Shown: one piece after another, positions 43,101 through 51,437 of the stretch
Layout: each line of letters begins with the position of its first letter
Position numbering within the stretch: the first letter of the stretch is position 1
Assembly (NCBI GenBank): GCA_041725895.1
Contig: JBGRQA010000010.1
Coordinates: forward strand, 123,435-187,434
Direction of reading: 5' to 3'
Source of the DNA: JBGRQA01 sp041725895
GTDB taxonomy: Bacteria > Bacteroidota > Bacteroidia > Bacteroidales > Marinifilaceae
Length of the DNA stretch: 64,000 nucleotides
Notes under the pieces: generated by a model
What the model was told of the DNA's origin: nothing
Database searches by the model: none
What the model saw: only the letters and a program-made list of their open reading frames with translations
Translations under genes and position numbers: made by a program

Positions 43101-43940
43101 AATTTTACGGGATTGACTCCATCCACCACTTACGAATGCAATGTCAGAGCCGTAAACTCTTCCGGATCCAGCGATTACTCATCCATCCATACCGTAGTGA
43201 CTATGAATGAAATAATCAACTATTGCGGTTCCCAGGGATCAAACTCCAGTTACGAGTGGATTGACCTTGTACAACTGGGCAGTATAAATCATAGTTCAGG
43301 GAACGATGGAGGTTATGCAGACAACACCAATCTGGTCACTAATATGGCTCAGGGAAGTTCACAAACCATTTATTTCAGCGCCGGATTCAGCAACTGGTCC
43401 TATACAGAATACTGGCATGTATGGATCGATTTCAACCATGATGGCACATTCAGTGATACAGAAAGAGTTGCCTATGGATCATCCAGTAATGCAGAAACAA
43501 TTTCGGCCGATTTCATGGTTCCAACCGATGCAATGCCAGGCACAACGAGAATGCGTGTAAGTATGAAATATAATGCAGCAGCCACTCCTTGTGAAACCTT
43601 CAGCTACGGAGAAGTAGAGGACTTTACTGTTAACATTACAAGTACCGAAACAGCGGAAATAGTTCAAAACTTCACCTCAATCGAAAGTTTGGGAATGGAA
43701 GAGCCTCAGGAATTAATGCACATACGACCAAATCCGGCCGTCAGAAGAGTATCCGTCACAACCAGTCACAACATCAACAGTCATTTAAGCATTATGAATC
43801 TTAATGGCAAATTGATTCAAATTGTTCCCATTAATGGAAACCGAACCGAGTTTGATGTTTCCAATCTACCTGCTGGAATCTACTTGATTACACTTGAGGG
43901 AGAAAGAGACGGTATTGTTAAAAAACTGATTAAGAAATAA
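40164..43940 (+). CDS. Secreted subtilase with FN3, GEVED and T9SS C-terminal domains (paralogue 1)
   Basis: 1258 residues. Signal peptide (FTLLLVLLFLFQAGVAQ), then a pro-region of about 150 residues. The S8 catalytic domain (about 170-510) has the full triad: Asp214 in AIEDGGID, His268 in HGTHVAG and Ser447 in GTSMACPH. After it come two FN3 modules, a GEVED domain (ends TYGEVEDYKVNI), two more FN3 modules, a second GEVED domain, and a C-terminal T9SS-type sorting region (IRPNPAVRRVSV... LPAGIYLI... VKKLIKK). It should be secreted by the type IX system and anchored or released as a protein- or peptide-degrading enzyme. It is tandem with a paralogue at 44166 and has its own terminator. Confidence 0.93.
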   Translation: MRNFTLLLVLLFLFQAGVAQKREINSDGNYKKVIRVKFNNEFLPKVDALSSRLEQGHKLKAQSQLGYVVTNMKAVDQLNQDFRTVKMKRVFRHAGKHEAKHREFGLHLWYELEFNADIPVNQLLQSYKNLSEVEISEPIREAKLKGNNIKTLPTPSATAATSSLSGAPNDPRFVDQWHYENTGQNGGTVGCDISLLEAWTLETGNSNVIVAIEDGGIDFDHEDLAGNMWINSGEIAGNGIDDDNNGYVDDVYGYNFAENKGEISVGDHGTHVAGTVAAETNNGIGVAGVAGGTGNNDGVRLMSCNVFASSTSGGFAEAYTYAADNGAVISQNSWGYTSKGAYEQAVLDAIDYFIANAGGSDKAMNGGLVIFAAGNDDSSGEWYPGFYDSTLSVGATNCKDEKSWYSNYDTWVDISAPGGELVSSNTDPTAIHSTLPNNQYGVMQGTSMACPHVSGVAALIVSKFYGNITPQEVWNKLVNTTDNIDATIPSYLGKMGSGRMNAFAALDDGNPPATPTGLVATNVKATSFDLQWDATTGAASFDVQIRENGGTWSTFSASTNKYSYTNATAETTYQFQVRAVNSAGTSAYTTTGSVTTPALPPIPAIPAGITASNITSDSFTLNWNEAANAYSYDIQVRPLGGSWTDYNTPNLTLDITGLDALTTYEYQVRATNVTGNSNYSAIESVTTEEAPLIYCTSEGKNCTYEWISEVIVGTFTNSSGASGYSDFTSQVIDLTAGSTYAISLSPDYSGTSYSEYWKIWIDYNHDGIFNDAEELAFDAGSMSKTTVTGNITIPANLEVTTRMRVSMKYNGASTSCETFTYGEVEDYKVNITTGVVTPPVTPVGLSASNITTNSFTLSWNSVSNATSYDLQIREQGGNWNTINTTGLNYDYTGASPQTSYEFQVRSNNSAGSSNYTTTQSLITNSLPIPAVPDGLTASNISTSTFTLNWNSVSNADSYNVQIRENGGTWSTYQSSSTQYNFTGLTPSTTYECNVRAVNSSGSSDYSSIHTVVTMNEIINYCGSQGSNSSYEWIDLVQLGSINHSSGNDGGYADNTNLVTNMAQGSSQTIYFSAGFSNWSYTEYWHVWIDFNHDGTFSDTERVAYGSSSNAETISADFMVPTDAMPGTTRMRVSMKYNAAATPCETFSYGEVEDFTVNITSTETAEIVQNFTSIESLGMEEPQELMHIRPNPAVRRVSVTTSHNINSHLSIMNLNGKLIQIVPINGNRTEFDVSNLPAGIYLITLEGERDGIVKKLIKK

Positions 43941-43960
43941 ACGCTGCTATAAATTACTTT

Positions 43961-43986
43961 AAGAAGCCGGGAATCCCCGGCTTCTT
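43961..43986 (+). terminator. Terminator of subtilase 1
   Basis: AAGAAGCCGGG (43961-43971), loop AATC, CCCGGCTTCTT (43976-43986), then TTCATTTT: an 11-bp perfect stem 20 bp after the stop. Confidence 0.9.
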
Positions 43987-44165
43987 TCATTTTCCAAAAC
44001 CTCTCCCTTCCGAAGCAGACACCAATAATTTGCAATAGAACTAAACTTCTCTGGATCAAAAAAAAACTCTTATCAAAATCAGGTTTCCCAATTTGGTCAA
44101 AATACCTGATTTCCTTATTTTATATAGATACAACCACAATTTCGCTCACTTTAAAACCTAAGTTT

Positions 44166-47100
44166 ATGAAAAGAATCTTTACCCTTTTCATTTGTATGTT
44201 TATGCTCATACAAATAGGATGGGCCCAGAACCAAAAGGTCAATTCGGAAGGAAATTTCGAAGGCATCATCCGCGTAAAATTCCATAAAGCTATTTCGAAC
44301 CAACTGGACATTTTGAGTCAAAAACTCCGGGAAGGAGACCGACTCAAAGCCCTCCCTCTTCAGGAAGAATTTACTACCGGCCTTAAAGAACTGGATCAAA
44401 TGAACCAGCTATTTAAAGCAGTATCAATTCGCCGTATTTTTAGACCAGCCGGAAAATTTGAAGCAAAACACAAAACACATGGACTACATTTATGGTATGA
44501 AATTGAATTTGATACATCTGTAGAACTCGGTCAATTACTACAAACTTACCGAAACCTAAAGGAGGTGGACATAACCGAGCCTGTCAGGGCAATTCAGGCA
44601 ATAAATGGCCCCCTTCCAATAGTTTTGCAAAGCCAGCAAAGTCTTTCTTCTCCAACCGACGATGTTCGCTTTTCTGATCAATGGCATTACGACAACTCAG
44701 GCCAAAACAATGGTACCCCTGGCGCTGATATCAGCTTAGTGGATGCCTGGTCGGTGGAAACCGGAAGCACGGAAGTAATTGTAGCAATTGAAGATGGAGG
44801 TATCGATTTCAACCATGAAGATTTGGCCGGGAATATGTGGGTGAATTCTAGTGAAATTGCAGGAAATGGAATTGACGACGACAACAATGGCTATGTAGAT
44901 GATATTTATGGTTACAATTTTGCCGATGACACCGGAGATATTTACATAGGAAATCATGGTACCCATGTAGCCGGAACAGTAGCGGCAGAAACTAACAACG
45001 GCATTGGGGTGGCAGGAGTCGCAGGAGGAAATGGCAATGACAACGGAATCCGTCTAATGTCCTGCAATGTATTCGGCAGTAGCACGGGTGGCTTTCCTGA
45101 AGCCTTCGTTTATGCTGCTGATAACGGAGCAGTAATATCACAAAACAGTTGGAGTTATACCTATCCCTATGTATATGAACAAGCTGTTCTGGACGCTATC
45201 GATTACTTTATTGAAAATGCTGGAGGAGCAAATTCCAGCATGGACGGGGGCTTAGTGGTTTTTGCAGCTGGAAACAACAGATCGCAGTCCCGATGGTACC
45301 CTGCCTTCTATAACAAGGTAATGGCAGTAGCCTCAACGAATAAGAACGATCAAAAAGCCTCCTACTCCAACTATGGCTCCTGGGTTGACATTTCAGCTCC
45401 CGGAGGTGAAATGAGTAGCAGCAGCGATCCCTCAGGAGTTCACAGCACGCTACCCAATAACAAATACGGCTTAATGCAAGGGACTTCAATGGCCTGTCCC
45501 CATGTTTCAGGAGTAGCCGCACTGGTGGTTTCAAAGTACAATGGTAATATTACAGCTGCTGAACTTTGGGACAAACTGGTAGACAACACCGATAACATTG
45601 ACAACATTAACGGCATCTACGCCGGCAAATTAGGAAGTGGCCGGTTAAATGCCTACAAGGCCCTTACCGATGATGATATTCCTTCAGTTCCTCAAGGGCT
45701 GACTGCCACCAACATTACCCATAACTCCTTTACTCTAAACTGGAATTCCGTAAATGGAGCAAGTTCCTACGATGTTCAAATACGCCCCAAGGAGGGCAAT
45801 TGGGAATCCTTTAACCTGGCTGAAAATTCCTATTCCTACACTGAAGCAACACCTGAAACAATATATGAATTCCGGGTGAGAGCCAATAACGAAGTTGGTT
45901 CCAGTGGATACACAAGTATTCAATCTGTTACTACTGATCCGGAACCTACTCCTCCTGCAATCCCAACAAATCTTTCAGCCACCGGAATTACTCACAATTC
46001 TTTCACTATTAGTTGGGATGAAATGAGCAAAGCAACTTCCTACGACCTGCAAATTCGTGAACAAGGATATGAATGGAGCACCTACAATACTGCTAGCAAC
46101 AATTACAATTATACAGGAGCCAAAGCGGAAACTACCTATGAATTCCGGGTGAGGGCCAATAATGATGCTGGTTCCAGCGATTACACGATTATTCAAAATG
46201 TTACAACCGAACCGGAACCTACTCCTCCGGCTATACCAACGAATCTATCCGCATCAAACATCACCCATAATTCATTCTCTATTAGTTGGGACCCAATGAA
46301 CGAAGCCACTTCCTACGATCTGCAGATTCGTGAACAAGGATCTGAATGGAGTACCTACAACACTGTTAACAACACATACGATCACACGGGAGCCAAAGCG
46401 GAAACTACCTATGAATTTCGTGTAAGAGCCAACAACGATGCAGGTTCCGGGGATTATACCACGATTGAGAACCTGATAACTGATCCTCTTCCACTTCCTT
46501 CCCCCCCTTCTAGTTTATCGGCAAGTAATATCTCATCAACCTCCTTCACCATCCAATGGGAGCCAACAGAATACGCAGACAGCTACGATATTCAAATTCG
46601 GGAGCAAGGCAATGCGTGGGCTGATTTTAGCACTACGGCAACAAAAATGGATTACACAAGTGCCCAACCATCCACTACCTATGATTTCAGAGTTAGAGCT
46701 GTAAACAATTCAGGAGCCAGCGAATACACTCCGATTGAATCGGTTACAACTTTGGACGATAATCCAACACCTGAATACTGCGTTTCGAAAGGGAACAGCA
46801 CCCGCTTCGTCTATATTGATGAAGTTGCTCTTGCTGATTTGAATAACAAATCCGGTGATAATGGAGGCTATGGAGATTTCACACAACTTTCAACCAGCAT
46901 TAGCCCGGGCAAGAGTTACACCATTTCCTTTTCTGCTGGATACAAATCGTGGAATTTTTATTCAAATTGGAAGATTTGGATTGATTTTAATCGCAATGGT
47001 AACTTTGAAAGTAGTGAGGAAATAGTTTCATTACTTTCACGCAGCAGCAGCACTCTTACCGAAACAATTACGATTCCATCGGATGCTGTAATTGGAACAA

Positions 47101-47501
47101 CACGTATGCGAGTAAGCCTAAAGCAAGGAGCACCACAGTCGCCATGCCAAACATTCAGCTACGGAGAAGTAGAGGATTACAGCCTAAACATTGCCAGTGC
47201 TGCATCCGCTTCAATACAATTGGCTAATTTTGATAATCCAATAGGAAGCAATGAATTTGAAAAAACTCTGGATAACTTTAGCTTTTACCCCAATCCGGCC
47301 CAAGATCAAATCAACATTCAATTCAATGGAGTTCCCAACACACAGCTTTATATTCAATCCATTACCGGGAAAACCATACGAATTCTTAATCTGAACAGAT
47401 CCAATTCTACTGTAGACATTTCCGACCTCCCCTCCGGGATATATCTGCTTTCGCTGATCAACAACAACACTGCATTTTCAAAGAAATTAATTGTCAAGTA
47501 A
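44166..47501 (+). CDS. Secreted subtilase with four FN3 modules, one GEVED and T9SS C-terminal domain (paralogue 2)
   Basis: 1111 residues, colinear with the preceding paralogue through the signal peptide, pro-region and S8 domain. The triad is Asp210 (AIEDGGID), His264 (HGTHVAG) and Ser441 (GTSMACPH). The tail differs: four consecutive FN3 modules (about 500-865), one GEVED domain (ends SYGEVEDYSLNI) and a T9SS sorting region (FYPNPAQDQINIQF... LPSGIYLL... KKLIVK). FN3 modules 2 and 3 are near-identical at DNA level with a 273-bp (91-codon) period, a recent internal duplication. The pair arose by gene duplication followed by tail remodelling, probably widening substrate or surface binding. 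Confidence 0.93.
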   Translation: MKRIFTLFICMFMLIQIGWAQNQKVNSEGNFEGIIRVKFHKAISNQLDILSQKLREGDRLKALPLQEEFTTGLKELDQMNQLFKAVSIRRIFRPAGKFEAKHKTHGLHLWYEIEFDTSVELGQLLQTYRNLKEVDITEPVRAIQAINGPLPIVLQSQQSLSSPTDDVRFSDQWHYDNSGQNNGTPGADISLVDAWSVETGSTEVIVAIEDGGIDFNHEDLAGNMWVNSSEIAGNGIDDDNNGYVDDIYGYNFADDTGDIYIGNHGTHVAGTVAAETNNGIGVAGVAGGNGNDNGIRLMSCNVFGSSTGGFPEAFVYAADNGAVISQNSWSYTYPYVYEQAVLDAIDYFIENAGGANSSMDGGLVVFAAGNNRSQSRWYPAFYNKVMAVASTNKNDQKASYSNYGSWVDISAPGGEMSSSSDPSGVHSTLPNNKYGLMQGTSMACPHVSGVAALVVSKYNGNITAAELWDKLVDNTDNIDNINGIYAGKLGSGRLNAYKALTDDDIPSVPQGLTATNITHNSFTLNWNSVNGASSYDVQIRPKEGNWESFNLAENSYSYTEATPETIYEFRVRANNEVGSSGYTSIQSVTTDPEPTPPAIPTNLSATGITHNSFTISWDEMSKATSYDLQIREQGYEWSTYNTASNNYNYTGAKAETTYEFRVRANNDAGSSDYTIIQNVTTEPEPTPPAIPTNLSASNITHNSFSISWDPMNEATSYDLQIREQGSEWSTYNTVNNTYDHTGAKAETTYEFRVRANNDAGSGDYTTIENLITDPLPLPSPPSSLSASNISSTSFTIQWEPTEYADSYDIQIREQGNAWADFSTTATKMDYTSAQPSTTYDFRVRAVNNSGASEYTPIESVTTLDDNPTPEYCVSKGNSTRFVYIDEVALADLNNKSGDNGGYGDFTQLSTSISPGKSYTISFSAGYKSWNFYSNWKIWIDFNRNGNFESSEEIVSLLSRSSSTLTETITIPSDAVIGTTRMRVSLKQGAPQSPCQTFSYGEVEDYSLNIASAASASIQLANFDNPIGSNEFEKTLDNFSFYPNPAQDQINIQFNGVPNTQLYIQSITGKTIRILNLNRSNSTVDISDLPSGIYLLSLINNNTAFSKKLIVK

Positions 47502-47520
47502 AGGATTTAAAATCACCCGT

Positions 47521-47547
47521 GGAGGGAAGCTTAACAAGCTTCCCTCC
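47521..47547 (+). terminator. Terminator of subtilase 2
   Basis: GGAGGGAAGCTT (47521-47532), loop AAC, AAGCTTCCCTCC (47536-47547): a perfect 12-bp stem 20 bp after the stop. The T-run is weak. Confidence 0.7.
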
Positions 47548-47742
47548 AGAGGTTTCAATCAATTAAATTCCTGTTACTTGAAAGTGCAACTTTTCACTAC
47601 TCTTTTTCGTTTTTCTATTACAGGAGCACGTATCTCTTTTTCACCAACTTGCTGCCAACAATCGTGAAAAATAAAAACTATTCCTATCTTCTATATTGCA
47701 TCTAATTTATTTGCACCAATTGAAATTAAATATTCGTTCATC

Positions 47743-48147
47743 ATGCAAAAATATATCATACTACTTCTGCTTGCCTTTGTATTTGGCTGCGCATCCCAGG
47801 GACCAATAACAAAGTATGAAAAACCGGCGGAAAGCCAACTTTCGGAAACCGATAGTACCGAATACGAATTAATTATAATTGATCCTGGCTTTGAATCCTG
47901 GTTTATCACAAGAGCTCATACAGCATCAGCTCATACCGAAGAATACTACAAGCATTGGAACCAATGGTACGTTACAGAATGGAATTCTCTCCATGATAGG
48001 GGGCACCCTGCATTTGAGAACAGAATAGATTATGATCCATTCGAGGATTATGGTTTTGAAATCAACCACAAACTGTACTACTACTTCCTTTTCACCGAAG
48101 AAAAACTTGGGTTTAGACTAGTGAACCGTGGACCGGTAATCCGATAA
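47743..48147 (+). CDS. Small lipoprotein, DUF6146-like
   Basis: 134 residues. The signal ends in a lipobox (KYIILLLLAFVFGCAS, lipidated Cys16), so it is membrane-anchored. The body has ELIIIDPGFESWFITRAH, EYYKHWNQWYVTEWNSLHDRG and DYGFEINHKLYYYFLFTEEKLGF, which fit the short Bacteroidota lipoprotein family DUF6146. Function unknown. It faces the convergent DUF3078 gene across a shared strong terminator. It is a single gene with no obvious partner. Confidence 0.8.
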   Translation: MQKYIILLLLAFVFGCASQGPITKYEKPAESQLSETDSTEYELIIIDPGFESWFITRAHTASAHTEEYYKHWNQWYVTEWNSLHDRGHPAFENRIDYDPFEDYGFEINHKLYYYFLFTEEKLGFRLVNRGPVIR

Positions 48148-48153
48148 TCTTAT

Positions 48154-48193
48154 AAAAAGAGCCCTGCTAATTCGCTTTAGCAGGGCTCTTTTT
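48154..48193. terminator. Bidirectional terminator
   Basis: A 17-bp stem: AAAAAGAGCCCTGCTAA (48154-48170) with TTAGCAGGGCTCTTTTT (48177-48193). It serves both the lipoprotein gene and the convergent DUF3078 gene. Confidence 0.92.
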
Positions 48194-48212
48194 ATTTTTA
48201 ATCCTCAACGAT

Positions 48213-49085
48213 TCAAAACTTATATGCCAGCCCAATTCCAATAATCTCCTTAAATTGAATTCTAGGCCCCTTATTTACACCATCCTTATTTATATAATCC
48301 ACATCATCATCATACTTAAGAGTTGTGCTAACATTGGCAGTCAAAAATTTATTTACCTTCATGGTAAAAAGAACTTCCCAATTAATATCAATATTACCAA
48401 AGTTTTCGGAGTAGTTGGAAAACAAATCCAAAACAGTTTGAAGATTTACATTCTCCCAGACATCCTTGTGAAAGGATAACTTTGTAAAGGCACCAAACTC
48501 AGCCCGGAACTTATCACCGGCATCAACTCCAAAAGCTCCCATTTCAGATAAATCATCATCATTTACAATGGTCATCTTTCCTGTAAGAGGAGAAAGATAA
48601 GCAGAGAAATAATCATTGGGTTTGTAATCCATACCTAAAGAAGTTGTTATGTATGCAGGAGCAAGAAAACGGGAAACAACATCCACATCATTGGGATAAT
48701 TGTATCCCTTGTCAAATTGTGTCTGAAATTGGGCCAAAGCACTATAGTACCAATGTCCACCATTTTTAATTCCCAACTTGGTTGCAAAATCGATATTATC
48801 GATACTTTTGCGTAAACTTTCATCTCCCTGCTTTACCAGGCCATACTCCATTTTCAGATTATTCTCCCAGCTGATTTTGCGCTTCTCGTAGTTGGCAAAT
48901 AGGTTTAACAAAGCATTCAAAGCAACATTATTATCTCCCCCACCAGACCAATTGGTCAACGAAGTTTGTGAAAAACTTACCGAAGCAAGTCCCCCTTTTT
49001 TCCAATAGGATGTATCCCTTACTTCCTGGGCCATACTCCCAATAAACCATAGACTCAAACAAACAGTAAAAATAACTCTTCTCAT
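48213..49085 (-). CDS. DUF3078 outer-membrane-type protein
   Basis: 290 residues. Signal peptide (VIFTVCLSLWFIGSMAQ) followed by SYWKKGGLASVSFSQTSLTNWSGGGDNNVALNALLNL, a hallmark of the DUF3078 family, and alternating beta strands ending in an aromatic C-terminus (GIGLAYKF), as in outer-membrane beta-barrels. DUF3078 proteins are almost confined to Bacteroidota; their function is not established. It is a monocistronic gene with a shared terminator. Confidence 0.87.
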   Translation of the reverse strand: MRRVIFTVCLSLWFIGSMAQEVRDTSYWKKGGLASVSFSQTSLTNWSGGGDNNVALNALLNLFANYEKRKISWENNLKMEYGLVKQGDESLRKSIDNIDFATKLGIKNGGHWYYSALAQFQTQFDKGYNYPNDVDVVSRFLAPAYITTSLGMDYKPNDYFSAYLSPLTGKMTIVNDDDLSEMGAFGVDAGDKFRAEFGAFTKLSFHKDVWENVNLQTVLDLFSNYSENFGNIDINWEVLFTMKVNKFLTANVSTTLKYDDDVDYINKDGVNKGPRIQFKEIIGIGLAYKF

Positions 49086-49205
49086 ATCCTAACATTTTTA
49101 AATATACAGACCCGAATTCAGGTTCATTTTTCATAAATACATATTAAAGTTAAGCCAAAAATCCCGTTTGAAAAAAAGATCCTGCAGATTCCCAATTATA
49201 ATGAT

Positions 49206-49213
49206 TACATTTG
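49206..49213 (+). promoter_or_regulatory. -7 box of mnmA
   Basis: TACATTTG, an exact TAnnTTTG, 73 bp before the ATG. The -33 TTG is not clear. Confidence 0.5.
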
Positions 49214-49285
49214 CGCCGAAAATATTGGTACAGAAGCAAATATTAAATATTTTTGCAACCTGAATTTATTAAGTAACTGATTTTA

Positions 49286-50458
49286 ATGAAGAAGAGAGTA
49301 GTAATCGGACTTTCCGGAGGGGTTGACTCCAGTGTGGCTGCCTACCTGTTAAAGGAGCAAGGCTATGAAGTAATTGCCCTTTTTATGAAGAACTGGCATG
49401 ATACTGTGGGCTTGAAATCGGAAGATTGTCCCTTCGACGAAGATGTAATTTTTGCACAATTGGTGGCTAAAAAACTGGACATTCCGTTCCATATGGTAGA
49501 TTTAAGTAAGGAATACCGGGCCCAGGTGGTAGATTACATGTTCGCCGAATACGAAAAAGGCCGAACTCCTAACCCTGATGTACTGTGCAACAGAGAAATT
49601 AAATTTGATGTATTTCTAAAGAAAGCATTGGAATTTGGTGCCGATTATGTGGCCACAGGTCACTATTGCCGTAAAGAGACCATTGTAAAAGATGGAAAAG
49701 AGATTCATCGATTATTGGCCGGAAGTGATCCAAATAAGGATCAAAGCTATTTCCTTTGCCAGCTTTCACAGGAACAGCTTTCCAAAGCAATGTTTCCCAT
49801 CGGAGATATCCTGAAACCTGAAGTACGTGAAATTGCACGTCGCGAAAAACTTGCCTCTGCTGAAAAGAAAGACTCTCAAGGAATCTGTTTTGTTGGGAAA
49901 GTAGACTTACCGGTTTTCCTACAACAGAAGCTGAAGGCCATGAAGGGGAAAATCATTGAAATCAAGGAAGAAAACGCCCCCAAAATCATCAACGGAAGCG
50001 CACAACTTTCCGATCTGGCCCAAGCCTATGATTTGCAGCCCGAACACGGAGAAGTTGTTGGCGACCACAACGGAGCTCACTTCTTTACTGTAGGTCAACG
50101 CAAAGGACTAAATGTAGGAGGAAAAGCCCAACCCCTGTTTGTTATTGGAACTGATATTGAAAAGAATATTGTTTACACAGGAATGGGACACGAACATCCT
50201 CTGCTGATGCGTAAGGCACTTTTTATTCCAAAGGATGAAATCCATTGGGTTCGGGAAGATCTTAAAGCAGAGATCGGCACAGACCGAAATTACGATATTC
50301 GAATTCGATACCGCCAACCACTTCAAAAGGGTACGGTTCATGTTCGGGAAGAAGGAATTTACATCAGCTTTGAGGAACCCCAGAGAGCTATTGTGGCAGG
50401 GCAGTTTGCCTCCTGGTACGATGGGGATGAACTGATCGGATCCGGCGTAATTGCATAA
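49286..50458 (+). CDS. mnmA: tRNA-specific 2-thiouridylase
   Basis: 390 residues. The N-terminal PP-loop ATPase motif is GLSGGVDSSVAAYLL (9-23). The two catalytic cysteines are present: Cys101 in PNPDVLCNREIKF and Cys201 in DSQGICFVGK. Substrate-binding features include ATGHY and DQSYFLCQL. MnmA adenylates and thiolates U34 of Lys, Glu and Gln tRNAs using persulfide sulfur. Residues 35-50 (KNWHDTVGLKSEDCPFDED) are the usual variable loop. A terminator follows. Confidence 0.95.
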   Translation: MKKRVVIGLSGGVDSSVAAYLLKEQGYEVIALFMKNWHDTVGLKSEDCPFDEDVIFAQLVAKKLDIPFHMVDLSKEYRAQVVDYMFAEYEKGRTPNPDVLCNREIKFDVFLKKALEFGADYVATGHYCRKETIVKDGKEIHRLLAGSDPNKDQSYFLCQLSQEQLSKAMFPIGDILKPEVREIARREKLASAEKKDSQGICFVGKVDLPVFLQQKLKAMKGKIIEIKEENAPKIINGSAQLSDLAQAYDLQPEHGEVVGDHNGAHFFTVGQRKGLNVGGKAQPLFVIGTDIEKNIVYTGMGHEHPLLMRKALFIPKDEIHWVREDLKAEIGTDRNYDIRIRYRQPLQKGTVHVREEGIYISFEEPQRAIVAGQFASWYDGDELIGSGVIA

Positions 50459-50477
50459 AAACGAATACATACAATAG

Positions 50478-50509
50478 AAAAAAGGAGGTGAATTCATCTC
50501 CTTTTTCTA
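50478..50509 (+). terminator. Terminator of mnmA
   Basis: AAAAAAGGAG and CTCCTTTTT flank GTGAATTCAT, itself nearly palindromic, giving a long stem with a single G-T wobble. It ends in a T-run. Confidence 0.8.
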
Positions 50510-50577
50510 TAGATACCTGTTATAAAACAATTACACAACTCCATCCTTTCCATCAAAAGGCAAAAGCATCAGCTTGA

Positions 50578-51246
50578 TCAAGCCTCCTTGCTTCTATTTG
50601 CCCCCAACCTCTGCTTTCGAACCCGGTTCACATAAATCCAATATTCTACTCCGGAAATGAGAAGGAGAACGTAACCAAGCAGTTCGACACCTTCTTCACT
50701 GGCATTTTTTACTCCACGCTGCAATGGTTCCAGCTTCTCCACTTCGAACAGAGCACGCCACACAATTTTTCGCCCAAACAAACGGGAAAAAACAAATACA
50801 GTTAGAAACCCGGTAAGAAAAGCGCCAGAAGCTCTGGTCTTAAAAAACTCATCCAGATTGACTGCAAATTGAGAACGATTTTTGAAAATTCCCCAAAGAA
50901 CAATTAGCAGTACAACCATGGCAAAGGGCAACCAAGCCCCATGGTATATAGCATCAAACCACCAGTCAAATTCGCGAATAGCGGCCATTAAGGCCCCTCC
51001 ACTCATCAAAAAGGCAAAAGCCCTTCGGTTTGATTCCAACCATCCGGTCCAAAGAAACAAAAGGCTGGTAAGTAATAGACAGACTGCCTGCATCCATTCC
51101 GTATAGGAAGCTTCTGTAAACTTATATGTATCTACAGATCGTGAAGCATCCAAAAAAATAATCTGGGCAGCGAAGGCAATTGGCAAGGCATAGAGAAAAA
51201 CCCGAAATATCCCCATCCTGGCAGGTTTGAGACTCATGACAAACAT
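50578..51246 (-). CDS. Polytopic membrane protein of unknown function
   Basis: Up to 222 residues; not recognised. About five or six membrane helices: FRVFLYALPIAFAAQIIF, WMQAVCLLLTSLLFLWTGWL, AFAFLMSGGALMAAIREF, WLPFAMVVLLIVLWGIF, GAFLTGFLTVFVFSRLF and VELLGYVLLLISGVEYW. Conserved-looking acidic/aromatic residues (REFDWWFD near 90) sit at the membrane edge. The C-terminus is basic (VRKQRLGANR). A good promoter match covers the first codons (51240-51270), so translation may start at the ATG at 51216, giving 212 residues and removing MFVMSLKPAR. I keep the longer frame for coverage. Confidence 0.6.
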   Translation of the reverse strand: MFVMSLKPARMGIFRVFLYALPIAFAAQIIFLDASRSVDTYKFTEASYTEWMQAVCLLLTSLLFLWTGWLESNRRAFAFLMSGGALMAAIREFDWWFDAIYHGAWLPFAMVVLLIVLWGIFKNRSQFAVNLDEFFKTRASGAFLTGFLTVFVFSRLFGRKIVWRALFEVEKLEPLQRGVKNASEEGVELLGYVLLLISGVEYWIYVNRVRKQRLGANRSKEA

Positions 51247-51270
51247 AATTACACTAATTTAATTCTACAA
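51240..51270 (-). promoter_or_regulatory. Promoter overlapping the annotated start of the membrane protein gene
   Basis: Read leftwards: TTG (51270-51268), a 20-bp spacer, TATGTTTG (51247-51240), exact TAnnTTTG. It overlaps the ATG at 51246, implying that a downstream start is used. Confidence 0.6.
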
Positions 51271-51376
51271 CACTTACTAAGTCATTGGGAATAAATTGAA
51301 GATAAAAACACTAACTCTTATCTCCAAATTTCAAATGACAGAATTAAATTTAACAATAACATTTGACACAGCAAAA

Positions 51377-51413
51377 AAAAAGAGGTTGTTTCAATCGAAA
51401 CAACCTCTTTTTT
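51377..51413 (-). terminator. Terminator of the LtaS-like gene
   Basis: GAGGTTGTTTC (51382-51392), loop AATC, GAAACAACCTC (51397-51407), with A-run and T-run on either side. It ends the leftward envelope cluster. Confidence 0.9.
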
Positions 51414-51437
51414 TATTTTGACTAGCTCAGCTATTAA

